A stretch of DNA of 64,000 bases, taken from NCBI RefSeq assembly GCF_017562075.2, contig NW_024427588.1, positions 362,001 through 426,000 of the forward strand. The letters are read 5' to 3'. The translations under genes and the position numbers were made by a program. Source of the stretch: Anopheles merus (lineage: Eukaryota > Arthropoda > Insecta > Diptera > Culicidae). Shown piece after piece: positions 21,043-31,100 of the stretch; positions within the stretch are counted from its first letter, which is position 1, and every line of letters starts with the position of its first letter. The notes below the pieces were generated by a model. That model did no database searches. It was given only the letters and a program-made list of their open reading frames with translations, and was not told where the DNA came from.

Positions 21043-21852
21043 CCCCGCTGCAAAGAACTCCCTTAACAAGTCCCTTAAGAAGTCCCTTAACAACACTATA
21101 CTTGTTAAGGGAAATGAAATCTCTCGTGAGTGATTTTGAGTGCTTTTTGAGTGCCCTCTCACTCGTTTCTCCTCACCGCACCTACCTGTCTTCCCCTCCC
21201 ACCATTCATTTTCGCTTCCCTTTCTTCTCGCCCTACAATGTCATCATATAATGAATAAATATACACTTCGATGTACAATTCTATCCGCAGTCCTTTTATT
21301 GTTCTATCATGCTTTGTTTTTGTTGTTGTAATACACCTCCTGAAACGAAAACAAAACAGAAAATGGAAATTATTGTAGAACGAACACCATTTCAATACAA
21401 TGATGCCGTACACAGAATGCCGCAGTATTGCTTGTATTACAATCAGTTTTGATTGATGATGGTGATGTATAAGGTTGCCACAGTACTAGTTCGACTTACC
21501 TCAGCTATTAGCAGCATTGTTTTAATCGATTCGCACTGAAAAAACAAATTAATTATAAGAGTGTGTTGCTTGCTGTTTGCTCATCTGCCGGTGTGTAAAC
21601 AATGTGGTCGCGTGACAGCGCTGTCAAAAGTTGTTCATATCGATATGTCAAATTGATTTGACAATAAATGACAACATTGAAATTCAAAGAAGAGAGGTGT
21701 ATATTTTTGCTGGCTCAGAATCTAGCGCTAGCGGATTTGTATTTGCAAAATTATTGCATCTAACTGTGAGTAAATCGAAAAAGAATTATTGTCTTCAATG
21801 TATATAACGCATATGTTTGCAATTTTAATACATATTTTTTAGATATCAAATC
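21043..21852. other. unassigned DNA with direct and inverted CCCTTAA words
   Basis: Near 21058-21115 the word CCCTTAA occurs three times forward and once inverted (TTAAGGG). GAGTGATTTTGAGTG at about 21128 repeats the end motif of the 0.9-kb repeat. A GTGAGT..TTTTTTAG pair (about 21766-21842) could be an intron before the DUF4806-like gene. Confidence 0.45.
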
Positions 21853-22470
21853 ATGGAAACACAATAAATTCTTGATGCAATCGGGATATGTGATCAGCGA
21901 ATCGAGCAGAATCTTCGTCAAACGCATAAACTTACCACTGCAGTAGTAGATGTAAAACTGCAGCTTAAGAAAATGTGCCGGAAAGAGCTGGAACAGCCTG
22001 TCGTCACTGCATCCATTGCACACCAGCCTTCAGCAATGCAGCGACCAGTTTTCCTCGCATCAGAATTGGTGTGCAAGGAAGAGCTGGATGCGTTGGAAAA
22101 TAATCTCTCTCTCTCGGAAAACTTCAAAACAATGGTACGTTGGATTACCGGCGAGATTACTGCTACCAAAGAAAAGCAACGAATTCATGACGCTTTGGGA
22201 AAAATGTTTTCAAGACCTTTTTTTGCGAGTTGTAGCTGGGCTGGGGCTGTTAAAAAAGGATATAAACCTAAGTTGGGTTTGAAAAAATATCCAAACGTTG
22301 TAAAAATACTGAAGGTTGTTGGTGGAAATATTGACCAGGCAACTATTGAAAAACATTTGAAAGATAAGCTTTACAATGGGAAAAGTGCATGTAATATTAA
22401 AGGGATAAGAAAAAGTGTAGTTCATGCCGAACATAAAAGAAAGGCAGTGATTAATAGTTCTACAAAATAG
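21853..22470 (+). CDS. DUF4806-like protein, one early stop codon
   Basis: The frame from ATG at 21853 reads METQ, then TAA (21865-21867), then stays open to 22470. The longest clean start is ATG 21973 (165 residues). The part before 21973 continues the family pattern (DQRIEQNLRQ, KLTTAVVDVKLQLKKM, a likely coiled coil), so it was probably coding. The core CKEELDALENNLSLSENFKT with the later PNVVKILKVV and lysine-rich end fit the DUF4806 domain. The function is unknown. The gene converges on the CMC/EnSpm-like transposase gene 0.7 kb away. I infer that it may be an accessory gene of that transposon, because a second DUF4806 copy lies nearby, but no shared terminal repeats were found to prove it. 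Confidence 0.65.
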
Positions 22471-22841
22471 TATGAGGTTTTCATGTTATCAGTGCGGTGA
22501 AGGATTAGTGAATTATTGAGGTTCGAAGAACGTCTGAATTTGAATAAAACAATATGAATTTGTGAAACATGTATTACTTTAATATAATAAACAAAAGTAT
22601 TATTTTTAGCTTCTAGGAGATTGGCATGAAAAAAGATCTGATCACCAACAGGTTCTGGTACACCTTATCTTGCCATCGAAATAATTGTGCTCTCCTGCGC
22701 ACAGTGGGGAATGTGTCAGGTATTCTCATAACATATCCCGGCCATTACGTCTTGCCGACCATTGCCAGTATCAGAAACTACAGTTTGTTGTACAACTCAT
22801 TAAGCTAGTGGTTCATCTTTCACTTTCACACTCCATGCTCG

Positions 22842-22978
22842 AAAATTGGGAATGCGCAGTGGTACAGTTCCATCGTAGCAAGGACAGATTATCCGGCTGC
22901 GTGATACTGAAAAAGTCTGGAAAGTCGTAGGATGCCGGCATGACGACGTAGGTATTTAAACCAATAAGAAGATGGTCC
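22842..22978 (+). mobile_element. diverged SINE 3' part
   Basis: The words GTAGCAAGGACAGATTATCC, GGCTGCGTG, AAGTC, GATGCCGGCATGACG and AATAAGAAGATGG follow the order of the SINE body at 39220-39310. Head missing. Confidence 0.55.
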
Positions 22979-23201
22979 TGAGGATGCGTCCCTTTAAAAA
23001 TCTCGATTCAATATTAAACTAGCAAAATTTTGGAAGTACGTAAGTGTCTGTTTATTATACACTTTTTTATCACAAACAAATTTCATAACCATATCTTTCA
23101 TTTTATATTTACTTATAAAAGAACTTAGTAACCTACAATACTCTTCTAGCTTTAAAGTTCTCCTAAAATTAAATACTTCTAGGTAACTAATGCATTACTA
23201 A

Positions 23202-25679
23202 TTAGTAAGTGTGTAGGAGAGGGAACAGTACCATTGAATCGGGTTGTGGGGAGCGTTCAACAGGAAGCTGAGAAAGAGGACGACTAGGAAGAAAAATAGG
23301 TACTAATTTACATTTAATATTACTTGAAGAAACCTCTACACGGGTGGTATGAACATTTGTATGAATTTTAAAGATATTTAAATTGATTGATGATACATCG
23401 AAATCCAATACCCCCGCATTTGTTGATGAAATGTCAAAATATTGCTCCCAAGAACTAACTTCTACACCTAAAATATTAAATGCATCGCTTGTAGTTGATT
23501 TGGTAGCTTTTATAAATCTTACAATTTTTTTGTTTTGTGTAAGAAACCAGCTATCTTTGAATTCGGGTCCTAATTGGTAATCGGCTCTTACTTGTAAACG
23601 TCATTTTTTCTTTAAATGTGGATAATTCGTTTCCGTATGATGACTGGCTTTTTGAACAATACTTTGTTCTGTTAATCTAGAAGCCACCTGTTCCACAATT
23701 TTAGTTCCCGATTTGACGCATGGTTTTACGAATCGCATATTGTTCTCAAAATCATATGCAGAAAAATAATCCAACGGCCCTAAATCCTCAACATCATCAG
23801 CAACATGTTGGAGGTTATGGACGTTGCTTGTAACATTGGATGCACCATAAAAGTGACTAAACTGTCTGACAAACTTTTCAAGCATTCTTTTCGCCACAGG
23901 CCAAAGTTGTTTGTATTCTACAGTACTAAGTATAGTTATGCTACAAAAATAAAAAAGATAATGATTATATGCCTCACTTCGCATAAAATCTTTGAACACT
24001 ACAATACTTATATAATGCAGAAAAATCCTAAATTCTGTGGCCTTCCACAAAGCAAGTTCTTTTAAGTGCCGCATTCTACGGGGCACTTCAGAAGGAAGTC
24101 GTGTCTTCATAATAAAAGCAGAAACGACTTCCCTGTGTCGGGGTGTCCAAACTACAAAATGAATGTCACCAAACTTATTATGTATTATGCCCTCGTCGAT
24201 TTTTTTACTAACACCTTCATCAATTAAATGAAGACGGTCACTAGGAGGGACGCCATTGACCATATTAAAACGATAAATTTTTTCCAAAGGTGACGTTCCT
24301 GTGTGATGTTCAACACAATCCCTACCTCTAAAACTCTCGTTAGTACGCGGCGTGGCATTGACAGTATTAAAAGTCATAACTTTACCTCTTTTGGAAGGTA
24401 CTGATATACCGACTGCTGTGCAATACAAGCATCCATGTTTACCATTAAAATTAATGGTAGCTGTGGTGATATGAAGGAAATGATGAGTTATTATGATAGA
24501 TTATTCAAGTTTTTACAATTGGGCATCATATTCTTAGGCCGCAAATACACGACGCGCGTTTCCGCGCCCGCGGAAACGCGTATAACAATCCAGCCATAGA
24601 AATGAAATGTCATTCGAACGCGCTACCGCGGAAACGCAGAGATACCCAGCTGGATATCTCTGCGGAACTGTTATACGCGTTTAAACGCGCCCGCGGAAAC
24701 GCGCGTCGTGTATTTGCGGCCTTACAAACCTTTCAGAAATGCTCGCATTGGTGCATCAGCAACAAAAACCCTCATGAAAAATGGAAACATTTTATCGCCA
24801 ATGTTAATTCCATTGTCCATGAGGTTGTTAATGTCCTTCACTAATGGATTCAGGAATTCTTCCAAACAACCCGGCTTTGACGATCCACCAAAAACACCGA
24901 CCACAAATACCGGGATGCTGGACAATTCTACCACTCTTATTTGAATCGGAATTAAATTTTTCCGACTTTTCCTAAATAGTGGCAGTCCATCAATGGACAC
25001 ATCGATTGTGATTTGTTCTACATCTGGACAAATATACCTATAAGCAAGCAAGAATTTTATAATCAATATTACATTAAACATACACTCAAGGGATGTAAGC
25101 ATACTTACTCAAAATAGTTTTGTAGCACTGATTATATTCCGCGGTACCACATTTGCCCACCGGTTATTGGGAAAATTTGCTTGCCAACTTGAATTGGTGT
25201 TTTCATCAATGTTTGTGATGATTTTGGAACAGGAGCTTGAAAGTGTTTTCGTATTATAGCAAGGATAGCTCTAATAGTGAAACGGGACAGGCGACTTATA
25301 ATAGCTAGATGTCTGAGGGCATCATTTAAAGAAAGCTTATGAACAAAACTTAAATCATCGTCCTTTTCCACTTCACTCTCGTCTAAATAGTCGATGAAAC
25401 TGTCGTATACACCTTCACCACTAGAAGAGAATGCAAAAGAAGTGTAATCTGCCAACAGTTCTGGAACTTCTGCTGGATGATTTTCTAAAAAGAAAACGAC
25501 GATTAAATATATAATACAATTTACAAAACAAAAGGCACACACTCACCTACTAAGAGATCCGGCCATGGAATGTTCGATGAGGCAAGATCAACATTAGCAA
25601 GTTGCTCATTGCATATTCGGTCCAATTCTTCTAGCTCCCGCTTTCGCTCGCGATAATAATTTCCATCATGTCGCTGCAT
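23202..25679 (-). pseudogene. CMC/EnSpm-like transposase gene with introns, two stop codons
   Basis: Read on the minus strand. Exon 1 starts ATG at 25679 (MQRHDGNYYRERKREL) and ends near 25549 at a GTGAGT donor. Exon 2 runs from about 25486 to about 25110 (LSLNDALRHLAIISRLSRFT) and ends GA|GTAAGT. Exon 3 runs from about 25035 to about 24730 and holds two acidic motifs, IDVSIDGLPLF and VADAPMRAFLK, probably catalytic Asp sites. Exon 4 runs from about 24461 to 23202 (GKHGCLYCTAVG, a Cys motif; MVNGVPPSDRLHLIDEGV; NVHNLQHVADDVEDLGPLDY; final VLFPLLHTY). The exons join in frame. Two in-frame stops remain: TAA 25132-25134 and TGA 23601-23603. The pattern resembles insect CACTA/EnSpm-type transposases. 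I could not find the terminal repeats. Confidence 0.75.
24537..24721. mobile_element. 185-bp MITE, PIF/Harbinger type, TTA duplication
   Basis: A 30-bp perfect inverted repeat (beginning GGCCGCAAATACACG) frames the unit, with TTA on both sides (24534-24536 and 24722-24724). It sits in the last intron of the transposase gene. The element is G+C rich and highly self-complementary, with CGCGGAAACGCG words repeated inside. Confidence 0.93.
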
Positions 25680-25689
25680 TGTCGAACGT

Positions 25690-26565
25690 AGGTTTAATGT
25701 CTACTAGTTTTTCACGAAAATAATGTAGAAATGTGCAGATCTTTCCCATTCACCAACATACCGGTCAAATGTAAACAAGTATTATAAACGCGATTCAAAA
25801 CTTGACAGCAGAATACCGAGCAAAAAAAAATGACAGCGATGAATCAAAAGAAACGTTATTTTTATTTTCTTTATTTTTATAGAGACTTTGAGCCAATTGG
25901 CCTCAATCGCCTTTTCAAGAAACGTTATCATTACCTTCGTTTCTATGACCAAAAATGCACCCTTATCTTTATGATTATTTATTTATTTTATTTTATTTAT
26001 CCACCTACGCGAGTAGATTTTACATTTTGTAAAGGAATTCGTATTTTTATTGGTGAAAAAATACATTATTTAACATCATTATAAATAATAACGATACTTC
26101 TTTTTATGTTATAAATTAATGATGTTTGACTTTTAGTAACGTAAATTGAATGCGCAGTAAATAGTTCAACTTCCACTAATAGACCACCATGTTGTTCCAG
26201 TTGTCGGGGCAAAAATTTCAATTTATATGAAATTAGAAAAAATATTTGGAGTTAGACACCTTTTGGAATAGGCTCTATAAATATAAGTTTATCCATTGCT
26301 ATACATATCATTACAAAAATAACGAGTTGATCTAAACCAAAATCTCTTATTGTATATATTACCTATCCGGAATAGGTAGTTATAGAAATGAAGGTTAAAA
26401 GAGGAGAAGATGACTTACAAAATGTGCGTAACTTGAAAATAATCTCTCGTTCTTGATTTTGAATTATGTGGTGAGACTAGAAAGAGTTAGTAAGCTGTGT
26501 GAAGAATCATTTCGATTGACAAGCGGGGTGTAGCAGCGGGTGGAAGGAACATGAAACGCATGGAA
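25690..26565. other. AT-rich DNA without a gene
   Basis: Only short AT-driven open frames. No domain, repeat or RNA signal recognised. Confidence 0.5.
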
Positions 26566-26584
26566 ATTGAATGCAGTCACTCAT

Positions 26585-26665
26585 CGTGAGCGACTTTTTT
26601 CCGCGGGGGTATTTCGCTAGCGTCACTCAAATCACTCAAAAAATACACCCATTTTGCCGGACGGG
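26585..26665 (-). repeat. end motif of the 0.9-kb repeat family
   Basis: The word CACTCAAAAAATACACCC followed by ATTTTGCCGGACGGG matches the outer end of copies A and B (CACTCAAAAAATACACTC then ATTTTGGCGGACGGG at about 21005-21042). Only the end is present. Confidence 0.5.
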
Positions 26666-26666
26666 A

Positions 26667-27010
26667 ACACACACTTTGTGGTACGCGATTTGTACACTGA
26701 GTGGTACACGATTATTCGAGAGCGCACACATACACACTATGTGTCGCTTTGAGAAGCGCTACGCGCCGCGAATTAGCTTGAAAATGACGCGCACAGATCA
26801 CACACTTGGTGGCACGCGTTTTGTGGACTGAGTGGTACACGATTATTCTCGAGCACACACACACACACATGTGCCGCTATGTGCCGCTTGTAAAGAGCTA
26901 CGCGCCGCAAATGAGCTTGAGAAAGACGCGCGCAGACCGCACTTTTTGTGTTACGCGTTACTATGTTACATACTATGTGTCGCTTTGTGAAGCGCTACGC
27001 GCCGCGAATG
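26667..27010. repeat. ~140-bp tandem repeat, about 2.5 copies
   Basis: Copies start near 26667, 26808 and 26940. Shared words include GAGTGGTACACGATTATTC, TGTGCCGCT or TGTGTCGCTTTG, and GCTACGCGCCGC. Confidence 0.85.
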
Positions 27011-27099
27011 AACTTTGTGTTGCACACAAATCGGTGCACAACGTTACGCTTGGAACACACGGTGGCCACAGAACACACACAATTTTTTAGGATACTCTA

Positions 27100-29541
27100 A
27101 CGAAAACTACAAATCTTCGCCTGGCGCTATCAGAATCAGAATATGATTTTATCATTCTCACCGAGACTTGGCTTACTCAATCCATACCTTCCTTCGCTCC
27201 TCACTGACGATCATTATCATATCTACAGGTGCGATAGGAATCTTTCCAACAGTGCCCTCTCACGCGGTGGGGGTGTTTTAATTGCATGTTCCTCTTCAAT
27301 ACCGACATGTGAAATCGCATCGCCTAATACCATACTGGACCAACTTTGGATCAAAACATTGCTGCCAGATGTCTCTGTTTACATCGCATCGCGTTGTTTA
27401 CATTCCGCCTAGTCATGCGAATGACCCCGCAGTGATGAACGCTTTAAATGATAGTGTACGTGGAATTTCAAGCCGCATTAAAGAGAGCGATTTATTATAC
27501 GTCTTCGGAGATTTCAATAAACCTGATATCAGATGGGAGCTGACTAATACATCAGAAGCCACTGATTGCTCTCCATGTTATTCTGTCATACATTATGCAC
27601 CTTTATGCAATTCCGTGGCTAATACCGATTTCGTCGATGGGTTGAATAGTACCGGATTATTTCAGTTGAGTGGTATTGCAAATCAATCTGGGCGTCAATT
27701 GGATCTGGTCTTCGCAAACCTTGCCGCAACCAATATTTTGTATGACTCAATCACACCTCTGCACTCTGTGAATGGTACTTCGGCTCTAGTGAACTCCCTC
27801 CCATACGTAACACACTGTAGTATTCCACTTCTCAGTGAGGACTTTCATCATCCTTCATTGGATACGATGATTTACTATCCAGCACAATTATCCCACACCA
27901 CCAACAGTCACACTCGCAGTACAGTCAATAGAAATTTCTTCAAAACGAATGTGGAACGTATGAATTCTCTTATTGTGTCGTTTGACCGCAATTTTGACTG
28001 CTCCAACTTTGCCACTATCGACGAAGCCACCGATTTCTTTAGCGTTTTTATGCGCTCAGCGATTAACTCCTGCGTTCCTGTTGCTTGACGAAAGTCTGAC
28101 CCCGATTGGTCTAATGCATCTTTAAGACGGTTTAAAAAAATAAAATCTAAAGCCTACGCTGATTACAGTAGAACGAGATCATCGCTGCATAGTGTAAGGT
28201 TAAGGATAGACAAGGAAGTGATAGATAGAGAGAGATAGGACGAGCGTGAAAGATCATTCGAGATGACAGGAAATGCGAATAAACGTCAGTCGTGTTGGAT
28301 TAATCAACGGAAGAGCATGACACCGTGTGTTCCTTAATTTCTTGAATCCGAAAGGTTGCTTTAAAGGATGGTGGCTTGGCCAGATCACGACACATAGGAG
28401 AATATTTTTCGATGCACTGAACAATTATCGTCGACAAAATCGTGTGCTCTACCGCTCCTTCATTCGCCGTACTGAAAGGCAGCTGTTTTCTAAGCCGACA
28501 CGGTTCTGGAGCTTCTGGAACAAACGGCGCAATATAAGAAGTATCCCTCCGTCAATGAGCTACAATGGCCAAACTAGTATCGATACATCCGATATTTGCA
28601 ACACTTTCGCCAATCGTTTCGCTGATGCATTCACCCTTCCTGTTCACAATCCTAACACACTAGCTGAGGCCACTCGCAATACTCCATCGGATGCTATCGA
28701 CTTTATTTTACCCACAATTGACGAAGCACTAGTTGCGCGCACACTCAGCGATATAAAACCATCTACATCATCTGGACCTGACAATATTCCCGCATACATT
28801 TTGAAGCACTGCCGTCAATCACTCGCACCCTTATGCGATTAATGATTCCCTTATGCGTGGCACGTATCCTGCGTCCTGGAAACACGCGCGAATGGTTCCT
28901 ATTCATAAGAAGGGCAGTCGATTTAATGCTTGCAATTATCGTGGCATTGTTTCCCTATGCGCTTGTGCAAAGGTGTTTGAGCTCATTCTATACAATCCGC
29001 TACTCAAGCAGTTCAAAACTATATGAGCCCTAGTCAGAATGGATTTCTCCCAAGGAGATCTTCCACCACAAATCTTGCTGAATTTGTTGGTTACTGCTTC
29101 GACAACATGAATCGTGGTACTCAAGTTGATGCAGTATATATCGACTTCAGGGCTACGTTCGATAGTATCTCTCATGATATTCTACTCTCGAATCTAAAAA
29201 ACTCGGTTTCCTGGACTGGCACATCACCTGGCTGCGTTCATACTTAACTGGTCGTTCGTACTACATAAGCATAGGATCTCATCGCTCTCACTCCTTCACC
29301 AGCTCCTCCGGAGTGCCTCAAGGGAGTAACTTGGGACCGCTACTCTTCCTCATCTATATAAATGATCTATCTTTTGTTTTACTGCCAGGCCAACACCTAA
29401 TGTACGCCGACGACGTAAAAATATTCGCTCCAGTTAGAAACGACAGTGACTGTGTACGCCTTCAAATGATCCTTGAGAATCTCGACAGCTGGTGCAGCAG
29501 AAACGCCCTCCAAGTGTGTGCTGATAAATGTCAGTGTATAT
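27100..29541 (+). pseudogene. T1-like (CR1-clade) LINE ORF2, 5' portion
   Basis: The endonuclease part begins LRLALSESEYDFIILTETWL (about 27118-27177), with RGGGVLIACSSS, GDFNKPDIRW and the end QLDLVFANLAAT. The reverse transcriptase follows: PSTSSGPDNIPAYIL (about 28757-28801), GIVSLCACAKVFELIL, FLPRRSSTTNLAEF, VDAVYIDFRATFDSISHD, SSGVPQGSNLGPLLF and the active site YADDVKI (29402). It stops abruptly at KCQCIS (29541), where a hAT element begins. The LINE resumes at 41260. Several frameshifts (about 27400, 28840, 29030, 29200) and a solo LTR at 28193-28392 inactivate it. The protein copies LINE RNA at a nicked target. Confidence 0.9.
28193..28392. mobile_element. 200-bp solo LTR with 5-bp target duplication
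   Basis: The stretch starts TGTAAGG and ends CACGACA, and is bounded by CATAG on both sides (28188-28192 and 28393-28397). It contains AATAAA at about 28277. It splits the LINE linker between endonuclease and reverse transcriptase. TG..CA ends with a 5-bp duplication fit an LTR left after recombination of a full element. Confidence 0.82.
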
Positions 29542-31100
29542 CAGGTGTGTCAAACTGGCGGCCCGCGTCGATTTTGAATGCGGCCCGCAAGAATATTTTG
29601 AGAATGCTTAAAGCACTGCAAATCAAAAATCTGTTATTACTATTTGTCGAAGTGTATTCGAATTTTTAGAGAAGAACAGTCATTTTGTCGCTATATTCTT
29701 CGAAATTAACATTGATGTACCCATAACATCTAACAAACTTATTCTACACGTATGTACAGAACAACCGAGACCCTTAAGAAACATTATATCGAATGCAAAC
29801 TCAGTCGTATTATGTTTCAATTAAATTATGAATATTAGCATAATTTTGTGCAGAATCGATTGCACATTTTATATGGAAAAACAGATTTGTGTCAACTGTC
29901 TAGAAACGAAATAGGAATGAAAATAACTTGATACACACACTTGGAAACTTCGCAACAACTAGTGATAGATTATCGGAATCGCATCCACGGTTCAAAACCA
30001 TTTCCGATCTTAGCTATTCCGACTCCGATTCCGGTTAAATCAAACCAACAGATCCGCTCGTTGCCGTCCGAAGTCTATAGAGCCGTCCAGAGCCATTCGA
30101 AACCGTTGAAGTCATCGGTAGTCGCACGGCTAGTTTGCAGTCAGAAATGGCTCTGGTCGGTCTCACCGATTTTGACAATCTCAATGCCTCCGACTGCCGA
30201 GTGAAGGCTTCAGTCGGCTCCGAATTGTTCCGTACGGATCTGCACGGCTGCGACCTTAGAATGTTAAATTTTTTGATGTTCGATTGAATCCACCTCTATT
30301 TTTTTTCATAACCATGCCACCATAAAAATGTTCGGCTGGAAATAGACGAACCGAGGTCGTCGTGGTACCGCGAAATACGCGTATGACTTGAGCTGTCAAT
30401 TCTGTTATAAAATCTGACAGGTAGGTGAGATAATCGCGGTTCGTGTATCGAACCATCCGAGATCTGGTGACGATTGAATGTGCTAAGATTATTTTTTTAA
30501 TCAACTTGCGAATCAAATTATTTATTTCACATAGTTCATGCAAAATAAAATACAAACCTCGTTTCTTGACATGAGTTTTCACACAAGCCCACCAGCAAAA
30601 GTAAAAATAATCGGTTCTCGCTAGCGCGAAAATCTCAGCAATACCAACGTTGGGTATCTCTGCGAAACAGCAGGCGCGAATAGAGGCGCGGAAGATTTGA
30701 CAGCTCAACTGTTCTACAACTGTTATAAACAAGGCGCGAATTTCGCGGTACCGCGACGATCTCGGTTCGCCTATTTCCAGCCTTAATATCTAATGTTTAT
30801 GACTCATTGAAAGCGATTGTAACCAAGTTCAAATTATTCGTACCCCCATTCTACAAGATGAATTAATGTACTTTCCAACCTCCCCAAAAATCAAAACCAA
30901 AATGAAATGATTACGCTTAAGATAGAGGAATTTAGATTAAGGATTCAAATAATCTAAATGCCGAAGCCCTGCAATACATAGCTTATTAATAGATTAGCTC
31001 ACAAAGTCCATACCTCAATTCGCGAATCATTTAAAACGCCTCAAGCGCCAAAAAATATTTGTTGATCTTTGTGGGATCACACACCACGAATCTTCGTCAG
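29542..31100. mobile_element. hAT-like element 1, left part
   Basis: It begins CAGGTGTGTCAAACTGGCGG, a typical hAT end. The 8 bp before it are GTGTATAT (29534-29541). The other end, CAGCTGTGTCAAACTC, lies at 34767 in the wrong orientation and is preceded by ATATACAC, the reverse complement of GTGTATAT. It belongs to this same element, flipped by the inversion. About 2.2 kb in total. I see no transposase frame. It is inserted in the T1-like LINE and carries a MITE at 30334-30782. Confidence 0.85.
30334..30782. mobile_element. 449-bp MITE with long TIRs, PIF/Harbinger-like
   Basis: The ends are GGCTGGAAATAGACGAACCG (left) and its near-perfect inverse on the right, paired for over 40 bp with a few mismatches, including GGTACCGCGAAAT. 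Flanks are TTC (left) and TTA (right), close to the 3-bp TWA rule of this superfamily. No coding capacity. Confidence 0.85.

Noticed and set aside
20401..21162. 253-codon minus-strand open frame
   Set aside because: It overlaps the 0.9-kb repeat, has no domain, and its counterpart in copy A is broken by shifts.
26667..27010. Repeat array as CRISPR
   Set aside because: Units are ~140 bp, diverged and without spacers; the DNA is eukaryotic.
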